Assembly (NCBI GenBank): GCA_002104935.1
Contig: MCGT01000014.1
Span: 248,001 to 312,000 of the forward strand
Source of the DNA: Hesseltinella vesiculosa
Taxonomy: Eukaryota; Mucoromycota; Mucoromycetes; Mucorales; Cunninghamellaceae
DNA: 64,000 bases
Direction of reading: 5' to 3'
Shown here piece after piece: positions 1-12,149 of the stretch. The position numbers were made by a program, and so were the translations under genes. The notes under the pieces were generated by a model, which was not told the origin of the DNA, searched no databases, and saw only the letters and a list, made by a program, of their open reading frames with translations. Position 1 is the stretch's first letter, and every line of letters begins with the position of its first letter.

Positions 1-3000
1 AGCTGCTTAAATAATCTACCGCACAAGAAATAGAGACAAAGTAAGCCAAAGCTTCTTATTTTTCATGGACGTCTAACCAATCGCCGCCGTGGAGGGCTCC
101 AGTTTACTTGCAGTGCTCATTGCTACAAACATGAACGAATCAAGATTATCATTAGCATGTCTCTGTCTCTCTTTTCTTTTTACCTTGCGAAACTGAAGGC
201 GGTGATAATGTGGCAGCGCTGTTGTTGGCGGACGTGGAGGGGTAGTTCAGTAAGCGCCCACAAGTTCCTACATCGCCGATATATAAACAAGATCAATCAG
301 GTCACCCATCCTCATGGAATTCAACTCTCATGCCACATAACTTACCAACGCATATCTGTACGATTGTAAAAAATGTATTTAAAAATGAAGATTGTGTCTG
401 TGAGTTCAGCCAAATAAAGGGAGAGAAACAAGGAGCAGATGCCACTTACCCCTTCTGCATGAGAACATAGTTTTAATGATGGCTGTTCTGTAGAGTCAAA
501 ATATACTTGCTTCCCCAAGTCATAGCTATCTTGATTGGCCATGACAATAGGAATAACAAAAGGCGTAAACGAAAAAAAAAGGGGAGGTTCTTCAAAAAAA
601 AAAGGGCCCTCTTGCTGATGCTGAGTTTCAACTCATCTTTTCAGGCACATGGGCAATTCACGGTAACCGATGACCAATGCAGGCCGACCTGGCAAAGGAG
701 ACAAAGCAAGCTGGACCGCACGTTATGTATGATGGATTCTTATGAATTAGTTTGAAAAAAAAAAGTTTTTCACTCTTCAATGAAAAAAGAAATGATCACA
801 ATGGCAAACGTCTGAGATTTTTGCTGATGAGATGGCCTATGCGCAGTCCGAAAATCCAATTCTTCTGATAACCCCCCCCCCGCCCAACGACTCCTAAATA
901 AATCATACACGCGTATAGTCATGCAAATGCTTGACGGAACGCATCTCTTGACTATATATTCTGTCGACAGATATGAAAATAAGCCGACTACCACCGGCTT
1001 GATCGTAAGGGAAAAATAAAAAAGAAAGCGTAAGCAATCAGCTACGGGCGGGAAAGAAACGTCGGCGGAGAATAGCGAGAGTTTGCCAGACGCCACAACT
1101 GTTCCGCCACATCCTGCTATGGTATGTTGGATGAAGGCAATGGCTGTAAAAGAAAATAAAAATGGAATTGACGCGTAGCCTGAAAATGGTATTGAAGAAA
1201 AGAGAGCTAGAAAAGAGGCTGTTATGACCAGCCAACAAGGATCCAGGTATGCTGTCTGACCACTCTGCTCAAGTCCGTTACGTGACAGTGCGCAGCAAAA
1301 AAAAGTAATATGTGCCAAAAGTAAAAAAAAAAGGATGTTGGTGCGCATTACCTTGTGACAAATACACGATCTCTGCATAGCGAAGAAGGAAAAAATCAGT
1401 TCATTGGATAGACTTGGGATGTTGCGTGCTAGTTACATGGTGGTATTATGGTAAATCCCTCTCTAGCTTCAAACGACACATTAAGCACCAGCAAAAAAAA
1501 AAAAAAAAAAAAAGGTGGCATACAAAGGAATAGAGATTGACGAAAAAAGAGAGTGAGAGAGAAACCAAAATCTCTCCTGAAAGACACAAAAGCTGCCCAA
1601 GAAAGAAAAAACTACTCAAATCAGGTTGATCAAACAGGCCACGTTGTTTCAGTAAACAGGCTGAGCTGATTTTGGGAAAAAAAAAACTAGTCAAGAGCAT
1701 TTTGATAACGCCAAGGCATGTTGATATACAAGCAGAGTGCAGGCATATTGAAAAAAAAAATGTTGATTATGCCGACAGAATCCTCAGGACATAGGTGAAA
1801 AAAAAAAAAAAAAAAATACGGGGTCAGGTGCAGTATTCTGGGGTGGGCTTTCGGTGCTGCTCCCCCTCCCACCCTCTCTTCCAGGTTTTTTTTGGGAGAT
1901 CATTTCGCCTTTCATGTTTTTACTGGAGAGCATTTAGCTTCTGGGTGAGTATTAGTACCACCAGTTTTTTTTTTCCTTGGATGCCTCTACTTCTAATGAC
2001 ACCGGCGATTTAGTTTTTACGCGTCGAAGGCATCGTTTGAAGCCGTGAGAGATTTCGTAGCCACAGTCATGCCACCTGCATCTAGTGCTCATCACCAAGT
2101 GTATCAAAAGAACTGCTATACGCGTCCATGATTTATAAGGGAGCTGTCAAGAGTGAGCTCTCTCCATTTCCCTGTGAGCGCCAGCGTTCCATACAGGCAC
2201 AGTAGACCTGGTGATAATCTTTGGTAGTTAAAACATACCCTCCCCGGTTTACTTGAAATATATGTAACATCATGTCTGCGTACCATATCAGCATTGTATG
2301 CTTACCATCTGTCAAGTTTTGGCGCAATGCACAGTGTGAAATTTAAACACTTCTGATGAACCCTCTCCTGAATGGCCGATTTTTTTTGCATTTGGAGGGT
2401 TTTCGTCCTAGCTCACGGATATGATGCTTAGGAAGTGTGTAGTTTTAGCCATTATCTCTTCTCACCTTCTGTCAGATTTTAAAATATTGGAGAGGATTGC
2501 TGGATATCAGATTTTCAATGGCTTATTGACTGCATACAAGCATGAGGCAAAAAAAAAAAGAACGAAAGAAGAAAAGGGAAAAAAAAGCTGGTGGACCAAA
2601 AAAAAAAAAAGAATGTGCACAAACAGCAAAAGAAGACTTGGATTATCAAAAGCTTCAACAAGAGCTTTTGGTAGTCTTCACTCCAAACTTTTCTCTTAGT
2701 TTTTGCCCATGTATACTCCTAATTAGGGACTAATGTTCACAAAGCTTCGATTCATTATCCTTTCTCGTCGTGTGCAAGTTGCCCAACCGTTTGAGCTTAT
2801 CGGCGGAAATCGAATTTCCGGTTGCCTGCTCCCTACAGATGATTAGAAAGACATTGGACCATCATCCCTGGCAAAAAAAATAAAGCTAGCGAGAGCGTTT
2901 ATCCAATAGCTCATGAAGCACGGTGTGGTTAACTGACCGAGGTTGCAAATAGCCTCACAAATAACGAGGTGGAATGCAGGGGATACATCGCAAGTGCTTA

Positions 3001-3138
3001 ATTCTTAGAAATGTCAGTCGTGTTCTCTTGTCGCCCGTTTGTTCCCCAACAAGACACGCCCGGCGCCCGGAACATTTTCTTTTTTTTTTCGCCTTATCAG
3101 CGGCAAACTATTTTTTTTTTCTTTTCTTTTTCCAATCC
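1..3138. other. Gene-free stretch before the KH-domain gene
   Basis: I see no supported gene on either strand. The open frames here are short, interrupted by A/T homopolymers, and lack conserved motifs or plausible splice chains. The only structured item I noticed is a hairpin at 2632-2679. The last 80 bases before 3139 are T-rich, as in the leaders of several other genes in this window. Confidence 0.5.
2632..2679. repeat. Short imperfect hairpin
   Basis: GAAGACT (2632-2638) pairs with AGTCTTC (2673-2679), and CAAAAGCT (2647-2654) pairs with AGCTTTTG (2663-2670) around an 8-base loop. No function is implied. It lies in a gene-free region about 460 bases upstream of the KH gene. Confidence 0.5.
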
Positions 3139-3919
3139 ATGGCTTCAAAGCAAACCGATGACTTTAATGAATCCGTGAAGAGAGCCAAAGCCATAGCCGA
3201 TAAACTAAAACGCCCTTCGACCTCGGGTAACATTCTCTGAACAACTTCAGGACGATCGTCAGTCATCTCACCCTCTCTCCTGTAGGCTCATCACCGCCGC
3301 CTGCCAAACGGCCATGCTCTGACATGACAACGGTCAATGTGCCTCGCCAATCGCTCGGTCGGATCATTGGCAAGCAAGGCAACAACCTCAAGAAGATTCA
3401 TCAGTATGCCGGTTGCCAGGTTACTATTCTCCCTGGTATGACTGTTTACCCGAGATTCTATAGCTTGGTGATAGCCTGGGCCGCGTCAGGATCAAAAGTA
3501 TCTTCTGACCCACCTTGCATTTTTCCATCAACATAGATGATGGCAAAGAAGAACGAGTGCTGAGCCTGAGGGGAGAAGCGACTCAGGTGCAGATTGCACG
3601 TGACATGATCCAGCAAACGGTCAAGGACCAACTCCATGGCGCGGACCCCGCCATTCATGCTGACCTTGTCACCATCGACATTCCCCGTCACCTCGCCGAA
3701 CTTGTGCTGAAAGATGGAACAGCACGCTGGGAAGCGCGTTGCCAAGCAAAGATCAAGCGCATGCCCTTGGATCCAAACGATGAGACTGCTCCACAAACAC
3801 TTGCTATCTCTGGCCATCCCGGTGCAGTTAAGCATGCTCGCTTCTTGATCCAGAGAGCCGTCCACCTTCACAAGGAAACCAAAAGCAACACGTCAGCCTC
3901 GTCAACCAATGCCCACTAA
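3139..3919 (+). CDS. KH-domain RNA-binding protein (FUBP/KHSRP-like)
   Basis: Exons 3139-3226, 3286-3435 and 3537-3919 give 206 aa; both introns are GT-AG and keep the frame. The N-terminus (ESVKRAKAIADKL) resembles the helical N-terminal segment of far-upstream-element binding proteins. A KH domain follows with an intact GxxG-type loop (GRIIGKQGNN) that would clamp single-stranded nucleic acid. A second KH-like fold after about residue 115 lacks a clear GxxG loop and is probably degenerate. The C-terminus is a short Ser/Thr/Asn tail. The start is the ATG at 3139, after a pyrimidine-rich leader. A role in mRNA binding, splicing or decay is inferred from the family; the exact orthologue is not assigned. 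Confidence 0.8.
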
Positions 3920-4061
3920 AAGTGAAAACCACCCAATACCACGACAACAGCCCATCCATGATTACCCAATGCCTTTTTTTTTTTTTTTCTACTGTCAAGG
4001 TTTTAATAAAGGAGAACAAAATGAAAACCTAAATCAAATGGAGATGGAGATTGGAAAATGC

Positions 4062-5235
4062 TTAGAGGGTGCGGGAGACGGACCAGACACGGATCAAGTT
4101 GTCGGTGTAACCAGAGAAAAGGGTGGCACCATCGGCAGACCAGGCCAAGGACAAGGCAGCGGGGGCCAAAGCACGGCCCTTGCCAACAAGAGCGTATTCA
4201 GGACGCAATTCATCAACCAAAGACTTGGATTCCAAATCCCAGATCTTGATGGAGGAGTCGGTGGCAGCGCACAACCAGTAACGGTTGGGGGAGAAGGTCA
4301 AGGCGTTGACGACGGAACCGGCTTCCAAGCTGTACAAGTGCTTGTGTTCGTTCAAGTCCCACAACATGACGACACCATCCTTACCGGCGGAGGCGCAGAG
4401 GGAACCATCGGGAGAGACGGTGACGGTGTTGATGTAACCGTTGTGGCCGTTGAAGTTGGCCTTCAACTTGAGCTTGGTCAAGTCCCAGACCTTGACAACC
4501 TTGTCCCAACCACCGGAGATGATCACAGGGTTAGCAGGGTTGGGGGAGAAGCGGACGCAAGAGACCCATTCGGAGTGGCCGTGTTCGGTGATGTTGTACT
4601 TGCATTCACCGAGGGTGTTCCAGAGCTTGATGGACTTGTCGCGGGAACCGGAAACGATTTGACGGTTGTCAGCAGAGAAAGCAACAGACAAAACATCGTT
4701 TTCGTGACCAATGAAACGGCGGGTGGTGGTGCCGGTGGCCAAGTCCCAGAGACGGAGGGTGTTATCCCAAGAGGCAGACAAGGCGAATTGGCCATCGGAG
4801 GAGATGGCAACATCTTGCACAAAGTGGCTGTGACCAACCAAGGACTTGCGAGGAATGCCATAGTTGACTTCATCGCGAGTCAAGTGCCAGACAATCAAGG
4901 TCTTGTCTACAGCCCAAGAAAATCAGAGAAAAAGGTGAGATCTTTGCTGATGGGCCACGATCTAACGATGCCGATTGTTTTTTTTAATAATGACATCATA
5001 CCGCGGGAGGCAGACAAAACCATGTCGGGGGCTTCAGCAGTAGTAGCGATGGCAGTGACCCAGTTGCCATGACCTGTATTGGCAGGTAAAAAAAAAAGGG
5101 GGGGCAAATCAGTTCATCCATCCATCCATCCAATCCCTATTCTATTTAGATGCATCCATCTATTCCATCCAACTACACTGCTTTCTCTTCTGTTAACGTA
5201 CCTTCCAAGGTGCCGCGGAGAGTAAGAGTATCCAT
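4062..5235 (-). CDS. RACK1: RACK1 / small ribosomal subunit-associated WD40 protein (Cpc2/Asc1)
   Basis: Exons 5235-5202, 5073-5002 and 4906-4062 give exactly 316 aa, the usual length of RACK1. Seven WD40 blades are recognisable; repeats such as [12 protein letters not shown] and [12 protein letters not shown] are near-invariant in the family. RACK1 sits on the head of the 40S subunit near the mRNA exit and scaffolds signalling kinases and ribosome quality control; the fungal orthologue (Cpc2/Asc1) also affects general amino acid control. The first exon encodes only [11 protein letters not shown] plus one base. The first intron contains a short CATC microsatellite. A 387-aa open frame on the opposite strand is a shadow of this gene. 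Confidence 0.97.
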
Positions 5236-6266
5236 TTGAGCTTAGATAAAAAGAGGAGGAAAAAAAGAACAGAAAGAAAATGGCGGGCAACCTTTCAAGC
5301 CAACCATGCGCGGGGTTTGAACTTTTCTTTTTGCCTGGTGCCTCGGAAGACTGTCGAGGACGATCATGTTCTCAAGTCAAAAAATCGAACAGAGGTCAAT
5401 GAATGATCAAGGCAAAAGGAGAGAAAAAAGAAGCACTTTTTATTTGGCTGCAGGTAGCACAGATATGGGTTTTCGGGTGACGTTTTTCAAGGGGATCGCC
5501 TTTTCATTTTGCTGCATGGTTTGTGGGAGAACCATGCTTCCCCAAAAACGAGGCATCATCCGAAATGTATTTTGTCCCATGATTGTGCAGTCAATCAATA
5601 AACGGCGATCAAGAAGCAAAAATAAAACAAAATAGGTCATCTGTATTCTTGCATGCTTGAGGGGATTAGACAAGCTCACTGGAAGAGTGATAGGCTGCCA
5701 AGGGATTTGGTAAATTGCTCTAATTTTCCTCACCCCCCCCCCAAAAAAAAAAAAAAAAAAAAAAGGTGACAAGAACGTATGGATTGTTCTTTTTATAATT
5801 TTTTTTCTCAAGCGTCTTCAGTAAGCTTGTAACAATATCCATTGAAATGGACCCGTCACCCAGTAACAAAACGAGGCTTTTTTTTTTTTTTTCTCGAAGA
5901 CCGGCCCGCTTGACCCCGATTTTTGCTGCAGGTGTTTCATGCTGTACTACCTATGGCTGATGGTTTTTATGATCATTCTTTTCATGCAGTATCACCCACC
6001 ACATGGCTGACCACCCCCCTTTTTTTAATGCTATGTTATTGTGTTTCAATTGGAAGTTGTCCCGCAAAAATAAACAAAATGCTTGTGTCTTTCTGCTCAC
6101 CCTTTTTTGCTGCAAAAAAAGTTTTTTTATTTTTTTTTTTTGAGAAAAGAGTACAGAGGTTTATTCATTCTTTGTTTGAATAGACTGAGCCACAAAGTGA
6201 AGAAGGGATGAATGAGTTAAAAGGATGCGAATATATAAAAACAAGGTTGGGCTGCTGAAAAGAATG
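5236..6266. other. Intergenic, RACK1 promoter side
   Basis: No gene is supported. The stretch contains several A/T homopolymers (for example 5749-5764 and 5878-5892). The 5' end serves as the RACK1 promoter and leader. Confidence 0.5.
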
Positions 6267-6581
6267 TCAATATGGACTGGATGAATGGCTGCTGTAGTTG
6301 CTTCTTAGACTACGAATGCTGCTGGTGCTGGTGGTAGGCGATGGAATGAAATTGTTGGAGAGTCGACGTCGTGGCCTCAGAGCTTTATAATGACGGTCAT
6401 AAACCCAGCAGCGAGTACAGTATTCTTGAGATGTCAGGAAGCGATTGCAAGTGGCACAACGGGTATGGCAAGAAGAGCAAAACCAACCAGCACTTAGCTC
6501 TTTGTTACAAGACCCACACAGTACAAGTTCTGTGCTATTTAATAGCACGGGCGACCGAGGAGGTGATGGCAAATAATTCAT
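6267..6581 (-). CDS. Small cysteine-rich protein, probably zinc-binding
   Basis: Single-exon frame of 104 aa from the ATG at 6581; an in-frame upstream extension is low-complexity and unlikely to be translated. Four CxxC pairs (CGSC, CSSC, CATC, CTRC) lie within about 40 residues, a spacing suited to two zinc ribbons or a rubredoxin/LIM-like double knuckle. A basic RPRRR patch and a Ser/Thr-rich tail rich in Arg and Tyr follow. I do not recognise the family. Its codons look coding and the Cys spacing is unlikely by chance, but no splice or homology evidence backs it. It lies between RACK1 and RPAP1, on the same strand as both. Confidence 0.55.
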   Translation of the reverse strand: MNYLPSPPRSPVLLNSTELVLCGSCNKELSAGWFCSSCHTRCATCNRFLTSQEYCTRCWVYDRHYKALRPRRRLSNNFIPSPTTSTSSIRSLRSNYSSHSSSPY

Positions 6582-6888
6582 TTTTATTTCGTGACAGAGA
6601 TGCGCGGAAAAAAGAGATGGAAATAGAACCAACCCCAGCTTTTTTTTATAGCTTTTTGGGTTGGGCTGTTTTTGTGATGCATGTGTCAAAAAAAAAAAAA
6701 AAAAAAAATAGCTTATGGGATTTGCCCCCCCTTTTGTTTCCCTTGAACTCTTTTTCATTTTGAATCTCCCCCAAAAAAAGTAATGCAGCTAATGTTACAC
6801 CGACGAAAAAAGCATGGCAACAAGTCTCTCCCCTTTTTTTTTTCTCAAATAAAATAAACTTTTGCGTTGGATGCTTTTTTGTTATTGT
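6582..6888. other. Intergenic, small Cys-rich gene to RPAP1 3' end
   Basis: About 300 bases with A and T runs; no gene seen. It probably holds the RPAP1 3' UTR and the promoter of the small Cys-rich gene. Confidence 0.4.
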
Positions 6889-9800
6889 TCAAAGAGAGTA
6901 GCCTAAACGATGCAAAGAGGGTAAAATATCCACATAATCAGAAAATAATAAATGCTTGTAATCTGGATCGGAGCCAACGACTTGAGCCACATAAGCAACC
7001 AGTCGAGAAAACGCTCGGTGGCCAAGTGACACCGAAGCATAATGAGCAAGGAAGCCTTGGTAGAATTGGTAAAAAGGGACATGGGCACGGCGTGTATAAT
7101 GAGACGATTGTACCCAGGCAGTTTCCAAAGCATCTTTTGTCAGACGGTCCGTCCATTGGCGAGCGATGAGCAGATCCATGCAAGCGTCGATCCAATCAGC
7201 AACTTTGTCGTTCCAAAAGAGTTCACCAAAAGGAGCCATCGGGTCGCATTGTTGTTGTCCTTCCCGATCGCCAATGAGGAAGATCTTCATCAATGTCACC
7301 AGAAGCACTGGTCCATCCGTGTTGTCCATGGCTGCTCCTATCTGAAGCGACTCTACCACAATCTCGGCCATTTGGTCATTGATCGAGCGTGTTGTCCTTC
7401 TGGAAGGAGGGTCACCCGCATCGTTTTCGTTATTTTCGGTTCCCAGCTGCTGCTGCTGCTGTGTTTGGAATAGGAGCTGCTGTGTTACCCGTGACTTATC
7501 CCAATAATAGAGCTCGTCCACCGGACAAAGCAGGAAAGTGGTCACCTTGATGGGCACGGAGGTAAGCTTGTCATCGGCGGCGGAGACGGAGGCGGAGGTC
7601 ATGGTGGTACTTGTGATGCGCGGATAGCACAATGTGTCTAATTGCTTGCCGTTCATGTTCTTGATTGCCAAACTTGTCTTACTCTCCATCAAGGTCGATC
7701 CAAGATAAAAGGAGGCCAAAGTCTTGGCACCAGGCAAGACCCCAAGTACACAATCCTGCAATAGCGCCTGCGCAAGCCACGTTTCCATCATACCTGCATG
7801 CAAACTGCTGACCGCTTTTCCCACCAAAACGTCATCCACACGTTGTTGTTGTTGCACAGTCTGAGCTTGGCTCTTCATCATCGTGCATTGCCAATCCAAG
7901 TAATAAAGCCATCGGCCATAATAGTCATCGTGTTGGCCCCCGTGCTGAACAAGTTCGGCCAAAACGCCCAGCTCCTCTTGCTGCACACCCAAGAGTGCCG
8001 ACACCGAAAAGGTGAGCTGATGCGACCGTAAGCACCAGTAGCTGCATAGCAAACAGTCGAGGGGTTGTTGTGAATGCATGCACGGCATCACTTGTTGTTG
8101 TTGGACCACCTGCCACACCTGAGCCAGCGGCCTCTCTCGATCCTTGGGGAACTTGTCCAAATAGGAAGCCCAAGTTGCCAAGTAGCCCAGGCAGCTGGCA
8201 TGCAGCATCGATCCCACCACCGCACGTTCGAGACACAGGATGATCACAGGCAGATATGAAGTCGCTTGATGCCAATCCACTGCATGAGCTGGCTCCGTCT
8301 TGTGAGGATCAGCTCCGCCGTGCAACAGCACCTCCATCAACGCAATGGTCGTCGAGGCCCGGTCGATCAAAAACGCGTCGTCACTTGCATCATCGTTGTC
8401 ATGTTGCTGCTTTTGTTTTCCAGCGCTCTGAGCGTCTGGTTTGAGCACCATGGCCGTTGCTTGTAACCAGCCCAGCATCGTCTCCTGGAGTTCCACCATC
8501 GTAGGTAACACCAAACCATAACAGGCAAAAAGCCGGAGCATTTTCACAGCCTCCAGTTGCACACATCCATCCTTGCTTGTCAAGGGCGCGACCGCCAGCC
8601 AAGAGAATGTCAAGGGCATCAGTCGTTCCTTGAGATCAAGAGCCGCCTGGCGACTAGCTTGCACCATCGCCACCACGAGCCGCATGACGGCCCAGCGTTG
8701 TGATGCTGGCGCCTCCATCATTTGGTGCTCGGGTGTGTCGACCCAGTCCAAGGCCATGGTCATCAATCCATGATCCCACACAGCTCCTGCAGCCGCCTGT
8801 GCCTTGATCTTGCACAGGGTCGCCAAGATGTCCATCATTCCTTCGATCGACGTGGTGTCTTCCTTGCGCAAACCACTGCTGGCATCCATCAAGTAGCGTA
8901 ATCGAGGCAGTAGATCCATCTTGAGTAGAGCACCTGCCATGTCACGTTCAGCTAGTTGTGCGTCCGTTTGGTGACGCTCGTCATCCTCATCGTCTCCTCG
9001 TTGCTGCTGTTTGAAGGCTTTGACCCAGGTTCTAGTCGTCGTAGGAGGTTGGTATAGCACAGGTTGACGGATGTGGCCATACGACGTATTGAAATAGCCA
9101 AGAGAGTCTTCATTTGCTTTTTCCACCATTGAAAAAAAAAAAAATAGACAGGTGAGCCTCGAATTTGACCCAAAAAAAAAAAAACTACTCACAAGGTGAG
9201 GTCAATAGGTCTAGTTGAAGTAAAGCTCGAGTGGCTTTTACAGCCTGAATAACCACGATCAAATGGCGATCGTCCAGGGCAGAGCGGAAATAGGTAACGG
9301 CAGCGACATCGGCACGGCGGAACACATGCAGGATTTGTTGTTGTTGAAGCTTTTGGTCTGTCGAGGTTGAGTCTGCCGCATTTGAGATGTGATGGAGAGC
9401 CTGTTCCAGGATATGCGTCAGCACCTTGAGCACCAGGGCACGCTGCGACGGCACCTGGCTGCGTACAAGGTAAAACAATTCAGCCAAGGTATAGCCAGGC
9501 TTATCGGGCTCGTCTCCATGATGATGCAGCGCACGGTCGTTGGCTGTGGTCTCGTCGATCACGCGACCATGCAAGTCAAAGCGCAGTTTTCGATAAATCG
9601 GGTCGGTGTCTTTGGCATTGGGGTCGTCCTTGTCTTTGGTCAGGTCTTTGAAACGGTCGTCCATCCAAGCCAGTTTGTCTGATTCCAATGGCACCTGGGA
9701 AAAATACTTTTCCCTCATGCTCCAGAGATCCGAGGCATCATTTTGTTGCAGTGCTAACTCGCTGCTGGCGGTGGTTGGCAGGGTCGCTTCGACGCTGGTT

Positions 9801-10622
9801 GCTGCTGCTGATGAGGATGGGCTGGTCTTCATCTTCTTCAAAAACGCAATGGATGCCGGATTCAGGGTGGCCAAGATTTCAGCCTGGGCTGCTTCAATGT
9901 CCTGCTCACTCATGGCAGCAATGCGGCTATCGTTTTCATCGGTAAACGTGGTGGCGGTGCTGGGTGGCGTAGTTGGTTGTTGGGAGGTATTGACGTTGTC
10001 CCGGGATTGTTTGAATCGGCTACGACGAGCTGGTTTTGGAAACCCTTGCGTCTGTACAGGCAAGCTTGGTGCTTCGACCTTTTCCACCGTGTGTTCCTTG
10101 ACTTCGCCCAAGATGCTGCCAAGCATGGAAGTCAGATCAATCATCTTTTTTGCCGCAGGCACATGAGGCTGATTAGGGTGAGGATCATACACAGGGTCCA
10201 TGGTCACATCAGAAGCCGATTCAAGTGCAGGCATATCACCGGATTCTAGCCCTGGCAGATCCATTTCACTAAGAAAAAAAAAAGAAAAGAAAGTGCGTGA
10301 ACAAGCATTCTGACAGTAATCGTTGGAGGCTGTCGCCGCCTGCTTTTGTTCGTCAACTGGTATACCTTGATTCATCAAGAAGATCAGTGAAAGTGTTGGC
10401 AGGTTTGATTGTAGAGGGAGGGGCATGATTATTTTCGGCACGTTGCTGAGCAAACAGGCTTTTCTTCTTCGTCGATCCTTGATTACTGCCAACAGCGGGT
10501 GGCGCCTGGCGAACAAGGGTGGCTGCTGGGCGTTGATCGGATTCAAGAAACTGACGTTGCAGCTCTTCGAGATCTTCATCCAAATCTCGCTCTGGTCGGG
10601 CACGAAGATGTGATCGCTGCAT
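6889..10622 (-). CDS. RNA polymerase II-associated protein 1 (RPAP1-like)
   Basis: Exons 10622-10366, 10268-9193 and 9116-6889 give 1186 aa; both junctions keep the frame. Features in order: an N-terminal LQRQFLESD/SLFAQQRAE segment; an RPAP1-N motif (EQDIEAAQAEILATLNPASI); an RPAP1-C motif with KLRFDLHGRVID; the LLPRLRYLMD motif; and a long helical C-terminal part. The family links RNA polymerase II assembly and import with R2TP/prefoldin-like chaperones. The human protein is about 1390 aa, so this is somewhat shorter. The second intron uses an AG after AAAAAG rather than a pyrimidine-flanked acceptor; it is the only one I found that keeps the frame. The cytoplasm/nucleus shuttling role is family knowledge. 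Confidence 0.88.
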
Positions 10623-11160
10623 GCAGTAATAGATTTTGTGAAAAAAAAAAAAAGAAAGAAAAAACTGGATAAACCCGACTTTTTATAAGCTTTCGATGAC
10701 CCTATGCTGATTCAAGCCTGAAATGTCCATTTGTATTTTATGCACTCGCTTATTTATTAATTTATTCTATGCTAGACATCAAATGTCTTTCAACGTTATC
10801 CTGGGGTAACGAAGTAGTAGGAGAGACTCATGGGATGATATCCAGGGCGCAGTCTTTGATCCAAAAGAGAACATCTTGCAGCTGTCTAATATGAAATACA
10901 ATATTTATCGTGAACCAAAATCTTACCTACTTTCAGTGTACTCTACGGAGGGCAAAGTGTTCTCTGTAGTGCCGCCTTCGCAAGCTGTCACGTCAACCGT
11001 GGTTGTATATAGGAGCAGCAGTTTCACTGTTCTTTCAAGCAATGTCTTCTTTTGGTAAATGTGGGTGAACCAGGTTTCTACAAGCATCTGGACCAAGACA
11101 TGGTTGGTCTTTTCAGCACTGTTAGGTACACACCTTGCCATCATCATTTCCATATTTACG
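10623..11160. other. Intergenic, RPAP1 promoter side
   Basis: No supported gene. The frames present are short and lack conserved motifs or splice partners. Confidence 0.45.
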
Positions 11161-11165
11161 CACCC

Positions 11166-11205
11166 ATGCAAAATTTCACATCGATCCGATCACTCACAAG
11201 TGATG
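11166..11205 (+). repeat. Fragment of the foldback-repeat family
   Basis: AATTTCACATCGATCCGATC followed by ACTCA matches the left arm of the inverted repeat at 44.6-44.85 kb over about 25 bases. Downstream identity fades quickly. Probably a remnant end of an old insertion. Confidence 0.5.
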
Positions 11206-11239
11206 TGCAGTATTTGCATTTTTTTTTTTAGCTTAGTTG

Positions 11240-11990
11240 GCCAATTTCAGTCTCCGCGCACCGCCTGCGATTCCAGGCAAGTCTGCCGGCTCGTCGTTCT
11301 GGAAGTTTTGATGCTACCGTTTTTTTCTCTTTTTTTTTTTTTAAGATGAGGTCGATAGATGATGTTGATGTGTTTTTCTTTGAACTGAAAAGTGGTGGAG
11401 CTAATCTGCGAGGATGGAGGAGAGGCATAGGCTAGTGGTGTGCTGAGACTCGGCGACGAGGTTGTCGAGTTCGATATTGTTCTGGCTGCCACCAAGGACG
11501 GTGGTTAATGTTGTCGATGTTTTCAAGGTTGGCGTTGAATACTTCTTTTTGCCCCTACTTTGGCTTTCCATTTAAGCTGGCATGCACTTTTCGTGGGTGT
11601 AGCACGTGAACTGTGTTCATCGGACAAGCAGATTATGCAGCGCCCAAGCACCAGTGGACATGAAGCATGGCACTGCATGTTAATAAAGTACCTCTGGGGG
11701 TGTGATGTAATAAGATTTTGAAAGTACCACCGGGCTGCATGGTGCAAAAGTGGTGAAGGAAGGCGTGCTGATACAGCAAATTGTCGAGGGCGACGTTGAG
11801 CGGGTTGCCATCGACAAAGCTGAGGATATGGAATGGCTGACGACCACCGAGGTAAGTGCCAACCATGATGATAGCGATCTTTACGGTGACATTGAGCTTT
11901 CCACCGTTAGGCGGCTGCCACTTGAGATGCAGGAGCTGGGTGACGGTCAGGGGCGGTTCCAAAAAGGGAAATAAGGTTTTCAACAAAGAG
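11240..11990 (-). pseudogene. Decayed coding-like segments, family unknown
   Basis: On the minus strand two segments look like protein: one near 11410-11520 (contains GGSQNNIELDNLVAESQ and ends in a stop) and a 117-codon frame at 11986-11633 (contains GTYLGGRQPFHILSFVDGNP). They cannot be joined into a clean gene; the region between carries stops and frame changes. I do not recognise the family. It sits next to a repeat fragment and another decayed segment, which suggests an old mobile element or a dead gene. It could also be a rapidly evolving real gene whose introns I failed to place. Confidence 0.3.
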
Positions 11991-12149
11991 AACTCGGGTG
12001 CTTGAAAACAGTTTTTTATTCTTTTCTTCTTCTACTTTTTCGATTGTGGACAAAGGCGGTACGATTGAACTTTGGGATGCAGGTGAGGACAGGGTTAGGT
12101 AAAAGAAGCGAAAATTGACGTGTTTATTACGTTAGCTGTACTGGTGAAG

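Noticed and set aside
770..1378. 202-codon minus-strand open frame
   Set aside because: Low-complexity, built over A/T runs, hydrophobic without domain motifs, and no splice partners.
3909..5072. 387-codon plus-strand open frame
   Set aside because: Antisense shadow of RACK1; the minus strand encodes a perfectly conserved 316-aa protein.
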